Shown piece after piece: positions 13,445-25,500 of a DNA stretch of 64,000 bases. Location of the stretch: assembly GCF_014529535.1 (NCBI RefSeq), contig NW_023503374.1, forward strand, positions 8,983,685-9,047,684. Direction: 5' to 3'. Source of the DNA: Bradysia coprophila (lineage: Eukaryota > Arthropoda > Insecta > Diptera > Sciaridae). Position 1 is the first letter of the stretch, and every line of letters starts with the position of its first letter. Made by a program: the position numbers and the translations under genes. A model generated the notes under the pieces. That model ran no database searches, was not told the DNA's origin, and was given only the letters and a program-made list of their open reading frames with translations.

Positions 13445-16400
13445 GAATAATTAAAAAAAAAAGTTGACATTTTCACCATAGCACGAAACTACACCGATAA
13501 TTCTGGCCGTGACCCTCAGGTAATTTTCATGCTAACTATGCAACCCCTAACCTATTCCGGTGAAAATTGAGAGATTAGTTCGAACTTTAGAATTTCACAT
13601 TTGCGGAAATGAACATACTGACATTTGATGGTTGCCATATATTTCCAATAAATTGATTTTGTGATTGTGATTGTGAGACTACAACGGAAAATATACGAAC
13701 AATTTTGTTCGATCAATTTTTTTATTATTATTTTCTTTCAACGACATTCAACGACACAGCAACTTTTTTTTTGCTTTATGTCTAGAAATTTTAAGAGTTA
13801 CAAGGTAACAACCAGCTGATGTACGTTGTCGTGTTAATACAGTTGTGCAATTATATGCAAGTCAGCTTGTATATCGAAAATCGAAACTCAATTATTTTTT
13901 TAAAAATGAAAATCATTGTTAAAATTGACTGCATTTACGTAACAAATAATTAAAAAAAAAACTTTTGTTTAGCAAAGGAGAATGGAAATTTACCACAATT
14001 TCATTAAGCTAAAACTCTATTCACTTACCTATAAAAAATGAGCTTTTTTATAATCGTTTCCAATCGAGTCTGATATTTAATTAGAGACAATATGTATATG
14101 TGCTGTCTCTATCCAATTCACTGTTTCTCTTTTCACTGTACACTTCGGTTTTATATTATATATATCGAGTCAGACACTTCACTACAAATTTTTTTTTTCA
14201 CTTCTTCCAATTTTTATATTTTGATTGGTTCCGACGTTTATTTTTTTCGCGAACTTTTTTATAATTCTTTTAAGTCACAAACAAAACTTAAAATTATAAA
14301 ATAAATATTGATCTTTAGTAGTTGGACTCACATTATAGCAGATGAACTCAATTTGAACGTAAAAAAAGATCAAAATATTTTTTTTTCTTGGTCTCCACTA
14401 CAAGTTACACAATGGCGGATGTGAGAAAATTTAATAAAAAATATTTTTCTTCGTTGTGACGATTCTTAACTCATGCAGTTGTTAACTTATATTGCGCTAG
14501 TACATAATTTATTTGACCGTTTCTCTATGAATTTTCTTATCATATATCTCAGCTGATGAGTAATTAGAATTTTTCTTTATTGAGTCAGAATATATTTTTT
14601 TATTATTATTCTATTGGAGCTAAATAAGAATACTCCCAGTTATGTAGAGGTTTAGCTGCAAACTGAAATTGAATTGCTGAATTGCGAATAGGAACAGATA
14701 GAATCAGCCAGTTTTAATGTCAGCTGAGAAAAAACAGAGAGAGTCATATAGGTAGGTTTGTGTGCAACGAAAAGAGATGAATCGATTCGACTTTCGAATG
14801 AAGAAACAGCACAAATATATCGATATCATTCCAGTTAGACAGTGACGACGACACTGTTGATATAAAGAGAGAGTGCCATTCAATTCCAATTTCGATTCCA
14901 ATTCCTATACACTCGGTGTGTATATTTTATGAATTAAAAAGTTTCACAAAGTAGAGGCTTACAAAAGCAATCGATAAAATATATTCTCTCGGGTGATACA
15001 TTTTCCTGGTGTGTTCACTACGCAGCACATATATAAATAGAGCGTGCATATATCGGCAGACTGCGAACATTTAAGAATTAAAAATTTTACGCAATAATAT
15101 AGAATGTAAACTACGCATTGGATTGTTAGAATGAATCAGATGTTTTTCATTGTTAAAAACAGCTTTTATTGTCTTGACGAAGAATTCATTGCGAAAAACA
15201 CACCTACCTCTTCGCTGTTACGACATAACTATCCGGGTTCAACAATGCGTAGGTATTTCATCTTATCCCATTGTTGAATGTATGTTAGATGAATTTTGTT
15301 TGTGTCTGTCGATATATTTATTATCTTTACCGCATGTGACGTATCTTATTTGGATTTTCTCTTCTCGGCAAGTGTTCAGCTGAATGGTTTACGTAGGACA
15401 ACAAAACAGAAAAATTGTTTTCAACTGAGAACTCACCTGTTTTTTTGATCGATTTTAAAAGAAGAATATGCACCTACGGATGAAATAGAACCAAAATAAG
15501 GTCTCAAAATCTATTGGAGGTATAAAAAAAACTAGAGACCTGGACCACCTGGAACCTTGAGAAATGTATTTTTTACCTGAGGATTACTTTTTTATCTTAT
15601 AAAATGAAATGCATTTTGCTGATGATTTACTTGAGTTCCTTGAGTTTCACTTGCAAAAATGTGAGACAAATATTTCTTACAGTGCGAGAGATAATATAGC
15701 AAGAGCAATGATACTACCTCGTGCATTGTATGCCATGCCATACTTACAAACCTATCCATATTGCAGTAAACTATTGTAAACTTAATCTAGTGTTTTATTA
15801 GAACGTAGATGCGTATCATACTATTAATTGTCCAATTATATCCATGAGAAGTGGGCTATCATATCTAAATTATCGTCGGACGTCTAATGCTGGGACATTA
15901 CACTTGTATCAAAGAATAGGGAGTCGAATAGTTGAAAAAGGAATCTCACATCGACGTGATTACTAAAATTACATTTTGTGTACAACACCGGTGCGGCACA
16001 ACACCGGTGCGATATTTCCTGTTACCATGGAGACAGAGACTAACCATCCGATTTAATTTGTCTCAGTTTCTTTCTATCTACTTCTTGAACGTATGTTGAA
16101 TGTATTGCCAAAGTAACTACATTTCGAAACATGTAGAGCTTAAAGAAACGAAAAGATCCTAATTTTTAATAAAGCAATTTTATTCAAGGAGTGACGCATT
16201 GAGATAAATGATGAAACGGTATAAATGTGTGATTATTGACCTCTTCGGCTTAGACACAGAAATTTCAACCAAAAGTGCAATAATGTTTTTGTATGGTGCA
16301 TGGTGTGAACATGTGTAAAAGTTACACGCTGAAAGAATTCTGTCATTGACTTTGATTGCTAGTTTCCCGTTTTTGATAAAAATAGTTAATTTATTGCTTA

Positions 16401-17000
16401 TCTGAAAAGGCTGCAGTTTTAAACCGAATGAATGTTACTAATATAAAATACCACATCTGATTATCTATTTCATTCACTTGACTCAGTAAGTGCCATATGG
16501 AATTGGAATTGTAAACAATTGATTTTTAGCTAGGAAAACAAGACAGAAAACAATTGAGATAAAACAATAATAGAAAATACGCGATTATCATGACGAACAA
16601 TAAATTCTGTTGTAATCAATTCCATTATCTCATGACGTAATAAAAGTGGCATTGAAGCGTGATTAAGTGTTTCGTCATAAAATTTTTTTTGGTGAGTCTG
16701 TCACACAATTACTTTTGAACAATATGAGGTTATAACCAGCTCAAGCATAGCAAAGCTTAAGATTTAAGCTTCGGTTACTATCCTGCAAGCATGTAGTATG
16801 CATAATGTAACCAAGAAACTTAAAGATAAAATTGATGAGTCTGTTTGAAAACCCTAGCTGTCAGTATTCTTTGGCAAGAATAGGTAACAATAACGTCAAT
16901 TTATAACTCTAGCCAGGGTTGCACTTATTTCTTAATTCGCTTCAAATTGCGATATTTTCAACCAAGTTTCAATTAACCTGTAAATTCATTAGAATAAGAT

Positions 17001-17140
17001 ATGAAAAATAATATTCGTACCACGGACTACAAGTCTTTTTTAGCGTATTTGATTCCAGACCTCGGCTTCGGCTCTGTCTGGAAACTCCTCACACGCTAAA
17101 AAAGACTTTTAGTCCTAGGTACTAAATGTACTATTAAAAT
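17001..17140 (-). mobile_element. Palindromic element, copy 1
   Basis: The core at 17017-17122 runs from GTACCACGGACTACAAGTC to GACTTTTAGTCCTAGGTAC. Near-complementary halves, including AAGTCTTTTTTAGCGT and its inverse, meet around a GC-richer centre. The reverse complement matches the copy at 21511-21652, including about 15 bp of flank on each side (AATAGTACATTT and GAATA), so the two are members of one MITE-like family. Confidence 0.75.
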
Positions 17141-17348
17141 TAACCTGTCAATTAACCTGAAGGCAAGCATATCAGCAGTGTTATTATCGGGTCTAGTATT
17201 TACTTATTTCGATCAAAGTATTTGTTATCGATTCATTTCAATCTTTTACTTCCTTTCTTTAAACATTCATTTTGCTGTATTCGACCACATTTAAATTTCA
17301 AAGATTATTGTTTTTTGTCGTCGTTATCGACAGTAACATGTTATTATC
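17140..17348 (-). repeat. Dispersed ~200-bp repeat, fuller copy
   Basis: In reverse orientation it shows GGCAAGCATATCAGCAG, AATCTTTTACTTCC, TTTTGCTGTATTCGACC and GTCGTCGTTATCGACAGTAAC. These landmarks occur in the same order as in the copy at 24850-25061. Confidence 0.7.
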
Positions 17349-17769
17349 TAGCGCAGTCCAACACTGTTTCGGTATCACTTTTTTATCGCCCAGCTTAATC
17401 CTAGTGCCACGAAAAGACTTTTGAAACCTTTTGAAAACGCTGTGCCATTTACTTTATCTTAACATTTTTCCATTAAAAATTTCATTTTCATATATTCCCG
17501 AAGAATTTTACCTATCGGTGAAATTCACACATTAACAACACTTCCATGTTTGCTTGTTTGTTATCAATAAATTTCGTAAAGGTTTAGAAAGATAAGACCC
17601 TCCTATTTAACAGGATTACATTGTGCGTACGTATATGTGCCAGGTGAGTAGCGAAGTTTTTTTTATGAGAACTTAAGACTTCAGTCAATCACTGCATCGC
17701 AGCAAGCTAGGATCTAGTTAAGATCTGTACGCGACTTCTCGTTCCCTGAAAACTCGGTCCATTTCTAAA

Positions 17770-20553
17770 ATGAAGGAATTTGTGATATTTGTGCTACTAC
17801 TTGCCATTTTTGCGCATGGGGACGCTAAGAAAGTTTGTATTTTATTCGAACAAAAAGTAGTTTCAACGACAACAACAGTTGACGATCCGGTAAGCGCTTC
17901 AACAAGTGAATCAATTTCGAGCGTACAAGATGACGGTGAGATTACGTTGGGCACAGACTCGAGTGTATCAGACGACATTGTGATTACGTTGGGCGATGTA
18001 TCAGAAACAGCGGAAGAAATAACTACTGTGAATACGGAGGCTGTTTCTGTAGCTTCAAATGTGATTGAATCCATATCAACAGATATTTGCGCACTCGAGG
18101 GAATTACCTTGTTCGACGACCAAAATGTAAGTGATTTTTATGGCTTAACGCGGTTGATATCTTGAGGCTTTAAACTAAATTTCCAAATTAAATTTATACA
18201 AAGAAAGACGAAATGTCGTTCATGCAATGCGTCACGAAAAATTTCAGCACCTTATCTAAGTCAGAATAAAGTGTACGTATTTTATGATTGATTGTAATTG
18301 AATAGAAGATTACCTCATTCTATTTTCGATAAATTTGCGGTCAGAATTATTGGTCTAGTCTTAATTTTATAACGGTTGTTGCGTCATTGATGCGTATATT
18401 AATATTATCAAGAATTTTGTACTGATATTCAATTCGGAACTAAAGATATCAATCACTGGACAAACAGTAGTCAACTTGTTACATAAAATGTTGTATTTTC
18501 GTACTGACAATAGAATTATTTTCATCGCTTTTTATGAATTGGAAAGCTTATGGAAAGATCCAACCTGTTACGGACAGTTGTCATTTGTTATCGACTCGAT
18601 ATTAAGAATTCAAAGACAGGCTCTGAGTAATGCAGTCTCATAATAGCGAAAAGCATGACCAAAAAATGAAGTAAAAGATTTGAAATCAGTGAATCTTAAG
18701 AAGTAGTAGATTCAATAAAGTAATACTGTGGATACGTTTGCCGCCTGTAAAAAGTTCTAGAATATAATAGTGTGTAGTGACGTCAGATCAAACATGGACG
18801 AAAAAGATGTGATGAATGCATAGAGCCATGTGATTTGTTCAGGTGGGAAGGCAAGAAATACCGTGTTGTCTACTTTTGCCGAAAGTCTTTCGGACTTTAT
18901 TTAGCCGCAAGAAGGCACAAAGTATATTCTCCGAAAATGATTTTACTCACTGCACCTCCGGAAAATGAGTTATTACGTCATTGTCATGAGTATTAAAAGT
19001 GTGTCCATAGGTAATAAACGATTTCCGAGGGGGGCATACGTACATGTAATGTTAATTTTCCGGAGGGGACATGCATTTACACTCATTTACCTGAGGCACA
19101 GTGATCAAATTGACTTACGCAATTGTTTGGAACTTTATGTTTCGCCTTGTTTGATTGTAACCCTTGAAAGTGAATTCTCTGAAATTTTGTAAATTGAAAA
19201 ATTTAATTTAAAGTCGAGCTCTTCCTTTAAAAGTCACAGCAGAGTGTTATGTTTCGAATTTAGTTATTTAAACTGCATGTAACATTCACAGGACCTACTT
19301 CGAAAGATGTGTACAGTTAAACCGAGTGCGTCATCGCTCTATGTTGTTACCGTTCAAAATTCTGTGGTGAAATCGGACCTATCACTAGCAACTCTCTGTT
19401 CGGAAGGTGCAAGAGGGTTACTGAGCTGGATATCATGGCAAGATTTCGTCGATAAAGTTAAGCCTGTCCTCAATGCAGATGAAGTAAGGGGAGATTTTGT
19501 TAAAGGAAATCTACATATCTTTCTGACGAACACTTCTATTTCACAGCTTCCTCCATTGGTTGTTCGAAACTCGTCCATAGGCGGTCCAAGCGAATCAGAG
19601 AACCAAGCTGATCCCATTTCCGAAGTGTTAATTGAAGTGCTTCCCATAAAATATAAACTGGTGAATTTGAAACGAAGTGCGTGGACCAATAGCACATTCA
19701 TCAACACAGTGTCACTAGGTAAATGAAGGATAAGTGCCGGATTTCGATAAAAAAATTGAAATAATTTTGTGTTTAAGGGGATATCGTGATTGAAAATCCG
19801 GAAGATGCCGAAAAACACATCGACGGAGAATTGACTTACAGTTTCCCGATTCAAACCAACATCACATTTTTGTCCAGTTATCCCATCAACGGACTACCGG
19901 TCGAATTGTCCGATGAATCCGATCGAAGAAAAGATTTTACAGTTGGATCTGGCTCCTCTTACCTGTACAACAGCGTAACATGGAATTATTTTATGAACTT
20001 TAATCAAATTTTTAAATTGATTTCGTCCGGTTTGTAGACGTTTTCGGTTGAAAGACTAGTTCCTGCAAACAAAAAGGAAACCGTGTCGCTAACGGCAACA
20101 TTAGGATTGAACGAGTACGATATTGAAGGGAAAATTATTTCAATTTTCGGTAAAAATTCGGATGGCTCAACCATTGAAGAGTCGCATTTCATCAGTGCTA
20201 GGGTAAGTAAGAAGACAAAAGCGAGTAGTGTTCACCTGAAATGAATATATGTAATGTAGGTGGTGTCATCGGAAACGTACAACATTAAGGACACATACAA
20301 TTTAAATGACCACACAACAACCACCACAACAACTGAGGATAATACGCACAAATATGAAGAACTTCCCATAGCAATACCACACGTGAACGAACGGCTTTAT
20401 CCCGGTTTTAGGAAGTACTTTTATGTAGCTCTCTTTTTAGTTTTAGCAACACTCTCCACGGCCCTTTTCAATGTTGTTAGAACTGTGAGAAAAGAAAGGA
20501 AGGCTAAGAGAGACGGCAGACGAACGTATCAAAAAATCATTCCTAAAATTTAG
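17770..20553 (+). CDS. Predicted type I membrane glycoprotein, five exons
   Basis: I do not recognise the family. Exons at 17770-18126, 19292-19718, 19778-19974, 20038-20202 and 20260-20553 join in frame (phases 0, 1, 0, 0) with GT-AG borders to give 479 residues. The start MKEFVIFVLLLAIFAHGDA is a clear signal peptide. Residues about 30-110 are acidic and rich in Ser, Thr and Val. The lumenal or extracellular part carries several N-glycosylation sequons (NTS, NSS, NST, NIT). A short threonine run precedes one transmembrane helix at about 434-455 (YVALFLVLATLSTALF), followed by a strongly basic tail ending KIIPKI. The topology resembles ER translocon accessory or cell-surface proteins, but I see no diagnostic motif. 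Intron 1 (1.2 kb) holds a dispersed-repeat copy. Confidence 0.8.
18562..18755 (+). repeat. Dispersed ~200-bp repeat, near-complete copy in an intron
   Basis: It begins AACCTGTTACGGACAGTTG, passes TTGTTATCGACTCG, has AAAATGAAGTAAAAGATTTG and GAAGTAGTAGATTC, and ends GTTTGCCGCCTGTAAAAAG. The two ends are loosely inverted (AACCTGTTAC against a degraded GTNACAGGTT). It lies inside intron 1 of the membrane-protein gene. Confidence 0.75.
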
Positions 20554-20675
20554 CCTTACAATTAATTTCCTTTCGCTTTCAAGTTGTTTTTCCTTTGTCG
20601 TTACTGACTCTGTACAGTATTGTGTTCGATTATGAATGATGAAGTAATTCTAGTCACTTACCTTCATTTATAGAA

Positions 20676-20681
20676 AATAAA
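20676..20681 (+). terminator. Poly(A) signal of the membrane-protein gene
   Basis: AATAAA about 120 nt after the stop codon at 20551-20553, followed by an AT-rich stretch. Placement is typical for an insect 3' end. Confidence 0.55.
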
Positions 20682-22519
20682 CAAAAATCTAGTTAATTAC
20701 TTGAAAGTTTTTGTTGTGTGCACTGCACAGTAACGAATTTCGGCCTTACAGATTCCATTCAGAAATATGCTTCGATAGCGAGAGTTTGAACATCTTATAA
20801 ATCACATACTTTCTGAACTTTGCATGAAAGTAGCCCAATTGTCATTCTTGTCTTTCTTTATTCAACATCCATCCTTCCTGCTTTTACTGTCATTTAACCA
20901 AGAAACAAAGGTCTTCTCTTCATCCGCTTTTCCATATTTTCCAATCCAGCAATTTTCACTTTATCAAAATTAACAAAAGCTGCATCCTCTTCCCACCCAC
21001 CGAATTAGAGTCAAGCGGCTGAAAATGATAGACAATATCCAAAATTAGGGTGAACACTGCTTCGACCTCGCAGCTAAGTGGAGTGAGAATTAGTCAAATC
21101 AAATCAAAATCCACATAAATCACGTTCCATCCTCTGTTCCAACCAAAGTTCATGAGTCTCCCTTTACTCTATTCACTATTTACTTATTTCCCCTAATCTA
21201 CTGCTGAGACCGAAAATCTTTGCGCTTTTCAATCTTACATCTAAGAAGTTCGAAGATAGATTACAGGCAATGTACGAGATATAGACTGGAAGAGCTTTCC
21301 GTTGTCCTCTTACCCTTCTCTACTGGCGTCATTTCGGGCAGCTTCGCAAAACTTGTGATCGTTTTTAGCCCCGTACGAAGTACAAAGGGGCATATAGGAT
21401 TACGATGCCGTGTGTAATGGATGGAATTCGAAGCAGAAAGTAAGGGCAAAGTGTTTGCCTATGTTCATAGATGACGAATCCGCAATAACGGAATATATAA
21501 TAATGTTGTTGAAAAAAATAGTACATTTCGTACCTAGGACTAAAAGTCTTTTTTAGCGTGTGAGAAGTTTCCAGGTAGAGCCGAAGGCGAGGTCTGGAAT
21601 CGAATACGCTAAAAAAGACTTTTAGTCTGTGGTACGAATAGTATTTTTAATTTTGGACGGAGAAAAAGTGCGACTAAGTCGCTCTTTTCGGGGCCTAGGT
21701 ATGAAAATTAAATTTGGGTCCTCGGACTAAAGCCGGTACTAGGGCCCTATGTGTATTTTACATACAACTAGAGTAAATTTCATCCGTTTTTCGTAATTTT
21801 TGTCTGATTTAGAAGGTAATCGAAGGCCGAATAGAATGTTGTTGAAAAAAAAAACTAAATTTGGGTCCTTGGACTTCATTTGAAAGGAACGTCGTATGGG
21901 GCTTCGTAATTGCAAGATGTAATTTCTAAGATGTACACATTACATAATAATTGTACTTTAACTACATTAACCGGCGCAATAGGCTTACGGTCAAAATAGG
22001 GTGACAGACGCACTAGGGTCACGGACGCAATAGATATACGGGTTTGTATGGGGCTCAGTCGCAGCAAACGCTCCGACTGTACTGATGGCTCGTTTTCTTG
22101 TTTTTCGTGTGCTTTTGCGATTGTATTCAAACCATTTTTCTAAACCAACTAATGTTTCGAGGTACAACAACGGGATGGAAAACCATTCTTTAACATTTTG
22201 TGACATCTGTTTTGATAGTGATAGTGACCGATCAACTTTTTATGGAACGGCTACAAATCACGGTTTGCTATCGACAAAAAAGGCGTTTTACTTCTTCCTA
22301 ATTAAATATTCTCTTATACAGCAACGCGTACGTTTAAACTAATGAAGTAGAAGATTATCAACAAGGAGATTCTTCCGTTAACACCAGCAGATTTAGTGAT
22401 AACAAGGCAAAAGGGTACACCTTGTACGTTTGTAAAAGAGAGGGAAATAACGAAACTGTTTGCGCTTAATTGTTGGTAAAATGTTTTGTATTCACACGTG
22501 TATACAAACTTAACGAAAT
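20682..22519. other. Intergenic, old repeat mosaic
   Basis: No gene is seen between the poly(A) signal and the end of the dynein-2 gene. A stretch at about 21250-22080 is less AT-rich and contains the palindromic element at 21511-21652. It also contains a doubled GTTGTTGAAAAAAA (about 21505 and 21839) and CCCCGTACGAAGTACAAAGGGG, and looks like decayed mobile DNA. AATGAAGTAGAAGATTATCA at about 22340 is a fragment of the dispersed repeat. Confidence 0.55.
21511..21652 (+). mobile_element. Palindromic element, copy 2
   Basis: The core is at 21530-21635, with halves GTACCTAGGACTAAAAGTC and GACTTTTAGTCTGTGGTAC. It is in the opposite orientation to copy 1 at 17001-17140 and highly similar throughout, including the GC-richer centre with GAGCCGAAGGCGAGGTCTGG. 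Confidence 0.75.
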
Positions 22520-25500
22520 TCAAATTATTTTCTTTCGCAATAGATGAACTCGCACGTTGTCTTGTTCAACATTGACCTGAAATTATTCGTCGAAAATTAA
22601 TAGAAAAAATTAAAATTTACGAAAAAATAAACCTACCAAATATTCACGTTGATTGTATCCCAGGACCATTGCAGCAAAGGCAACGTTGTTAGAACCGTCA
22701 CCTACTCGATCTTCAGCCGTACTCTCAAAGTTAATTATTCGAAATCGTTCTCCACATAAGCTCATCAGACAGTTAAGGCTTACTGATACGTCCATCCATC
22801 TCACAAAATCTCGATTTAACGACATTGCTGGTAGTAATATCTGATTGTTAATTAACCTATTTCCTCGCACCATATCTGCACCGTCGATCACATTTTCAAT
22901 TTGCTTCAAACGATCACCAGCCGGATCATCAAATTTTTTCCTTTCCTCTTTGATGATGTTCTGGATGGCGCACGACTTTGCATTAAAATTATGTTGATCG
23001 AACGGTAGTCCCGTTACAGTTTTCGGCTCTTTATCACTCGATTTACGACATACATTTGAAGACGACACTCTCAGTACTTTCACTGAACCATCAGTTAAGC
23101 CAACCAGTAATATATCGTCTAAGGACTTCAACTTAGTTGCATGAAGTAAATTACTTTCGTCGATGAATACTTTTCGCAGGCTATCTCTGTTCAGCGATGT
23201 TGCAACAAAAATCACAAACGATTTATTTGTCGCTATCACAATTCCATCCTCATGGTACTCCATATCCACACAACGGAAATTTTCAGATTGATCCGATAAA
23301 TCTTTTCGCGCATCGATATCGTGCAGCTCACGCAACGCAGCATCGTTAAATAAATTGCTTTCAAAGTACATTTTCTTCTTATCAAATCCGGACTTCGGGC
23401 GAGCTTTTCGGCTGTTCAAATTCATGGATGTCAGGTCTATGATGCTGCTTTGAACCAGTTGTATTTTGCTCCACGGTGATCGATGATCAATTCTACGTTC
23501 ATTATATGTGTCCAAATTGGTGCTGTGTGAGTTGGTGTGGAGCATGGTCCAAACGGTCACCATTCCGAATTCGTGTAGTGAGCAGATCTAAATGAATTTC
23601 ATGAATTTGTATTTGACTACATATCACAACCGAACAATGGTCTTACTTGCGTTAATTTGAAACCTTCGTCATTGATTCCATTGACTTGATGCATACTTTT
23701 GAGTGATATAACACAACCGAAATCAAATGAAATTGGCTTCGTATCAAGGCTGGGAGAAACGATATGTGATGGTGGTAATGTCCCTTGATTATTGGTTTGG
23801 AGACAAGGTATGGATTCATTACAATTCCAGACGGCAACACAGCTGATTAAAAATGGAAAATTTTTGTTAATGTTGTCTTAAATGGAGCTGAAGTTTTTAT
23901 AAGTCTAACTTCTTTCAAGGACTTGGGGAATCTCGCGCCGTGCGAAATTACTACTCGCGCCCATACATTTTTTGAATTTTTGGAAACGAATGCGAGGTGT
24001 TGTTGGAATTCGGCGCGAATTATGGAATTCGGTGCGAATTTGATTTATGATGGTTTCAGGCTAGGTAAAAATTTGAAATGGGTGAGAACTCGATTTAGAG
24101 CATATTTGAAGGAACTGAATGTTGGAATTGTGTGCGAACTCGATTTAGAACATTTTTTAAGGAACTGAAAGTTGGAAATAGGTGCGAACTCGATTTAGAG
24201 CATGTACAAAGGAACTAAAAGTTGGAAATGGGTGCGAACTCGATTTAGAGCATGTACAAAGGAACTAAAAGTTGGAAATGGGTGCGAACTCGATTTAGAG
24301 CATGTACAAAGGAACTAAAAGTTAGAAATGTGCGAACTCGATTTAGAGCATATTTGAAGGAACTAAATGTTGGAATTGTGTGCGAACTCGATTTAGAACA
24401 TTTTTAAAGGAACTGAAAGTTGGAAATAGGTGCGAGCTCGATTTGTAGCATGTACAGAGAAACTGAAAGTTGGAAATAGGGACGAACTCGATTTAGAGCA
24501 TTTTCAAAGGAACTGAAAGTTGGAAATGGGTGCGAACTCGATTTATAGCATGTGCAAAGGAACTGAAAGTTGAAATTGTGTGCAAACTCAATTTAGAGCA
24601 TTTTGAAAAAAACTGAAAGTTGGAAATTGGTATGAACTCGATTTAGAGCATGTACAAAGAACCTGAAAGTTGGAAATAGGTACGAACTCGATTTAGAGCA
24701 TGTAAAAAGAACCTGAATTTTCCTTTTACAAAGACTGTTAACTTCCTTTAAAAATGCTCTAAATCGGGTTCGCACCAATTTCCAACTTTTACTTCCTTTA
24801 AAAATGCTCTAAATCGAGTTCTCACCCATTTCCCACTTTCAGTTCCTTTAACCTGTCACAGACTGCAAGCATATTAACAGTTTTAGAATCTGATCTATTA
24901 CTTCATTTGATCGAAGATTTACAGAGATTGATTTTCAGGAATCTTTTACTTCATTTGTTTTGAACATGCTTTTTGCTGTATAAGACCTAATTAGTCAGAG
25001 CTTGTCGTTTTTATTCTTGCTGTCGTTGTCGATAACAGATGACAGTCATTTGTAACAGGTAACTTTCAGATCCTTTATAAATGCTCTAAATCGAGTTCGC
25101 ACCCATTTCCAACTTTTACTTTGCCTAAAACCATCATAAATCAAATTCGCACCGAATTCCATAATTCGCGTAGAATTCCAACAACACCAAAAATGTATGG
25201 GCGCGAAATTACCACTCTAGAGTAGGAATTTCGCGCGGCGCGAGATTCCATTTTTCACTTTATAAATGTGCCCATACGGCGCGAGATTCCTAGCAACCGT
25301 ATAAGATTTCACCGGTGTTCTTACTCCTAGTCCTAGTTAAATATTTTTGAACATTTCCTAGATCAACGCAGTGCGTTGCCTATCTCGTCAATGTTCGTAG
25401 TGGTGAATGTTCAGGCTGAGATCCAGGAATTGTATTGTTTAGATCTTTGCATCCAAAAAAATCTACGCTCGGAAATGATTGAACTCTTTTTGTCCTGCGC

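Larger units (their letters stand above)
6852..17000. other. No gene seen
   Basis: About 10 kb of AT-rich DNA without a recognisable exon. It contains a dispersed-repeat copy (9118-9222), a small hairpin (13386-13444) and a doubled CAACACCGGTGCG (15983-15995 and 16000-16012). Small exons or regulatory DNA of a gene lying outside the window cannot be excluded. Confidence 0.55.

Noticed and set aside
19354..19854. 166-codon open frame on the minus strand
   Set aside because: It is the antisense of exons 2 and 3 of the membrane-protein gene, which have clean splice junctions on the plus strand.
22336..22365. AATGAAGTAGAAGATTATCA as a full copy of the dispersed repeat
   Set aside because: Only one core motif is present, so it is noted as a fragment and not listed as a copy.
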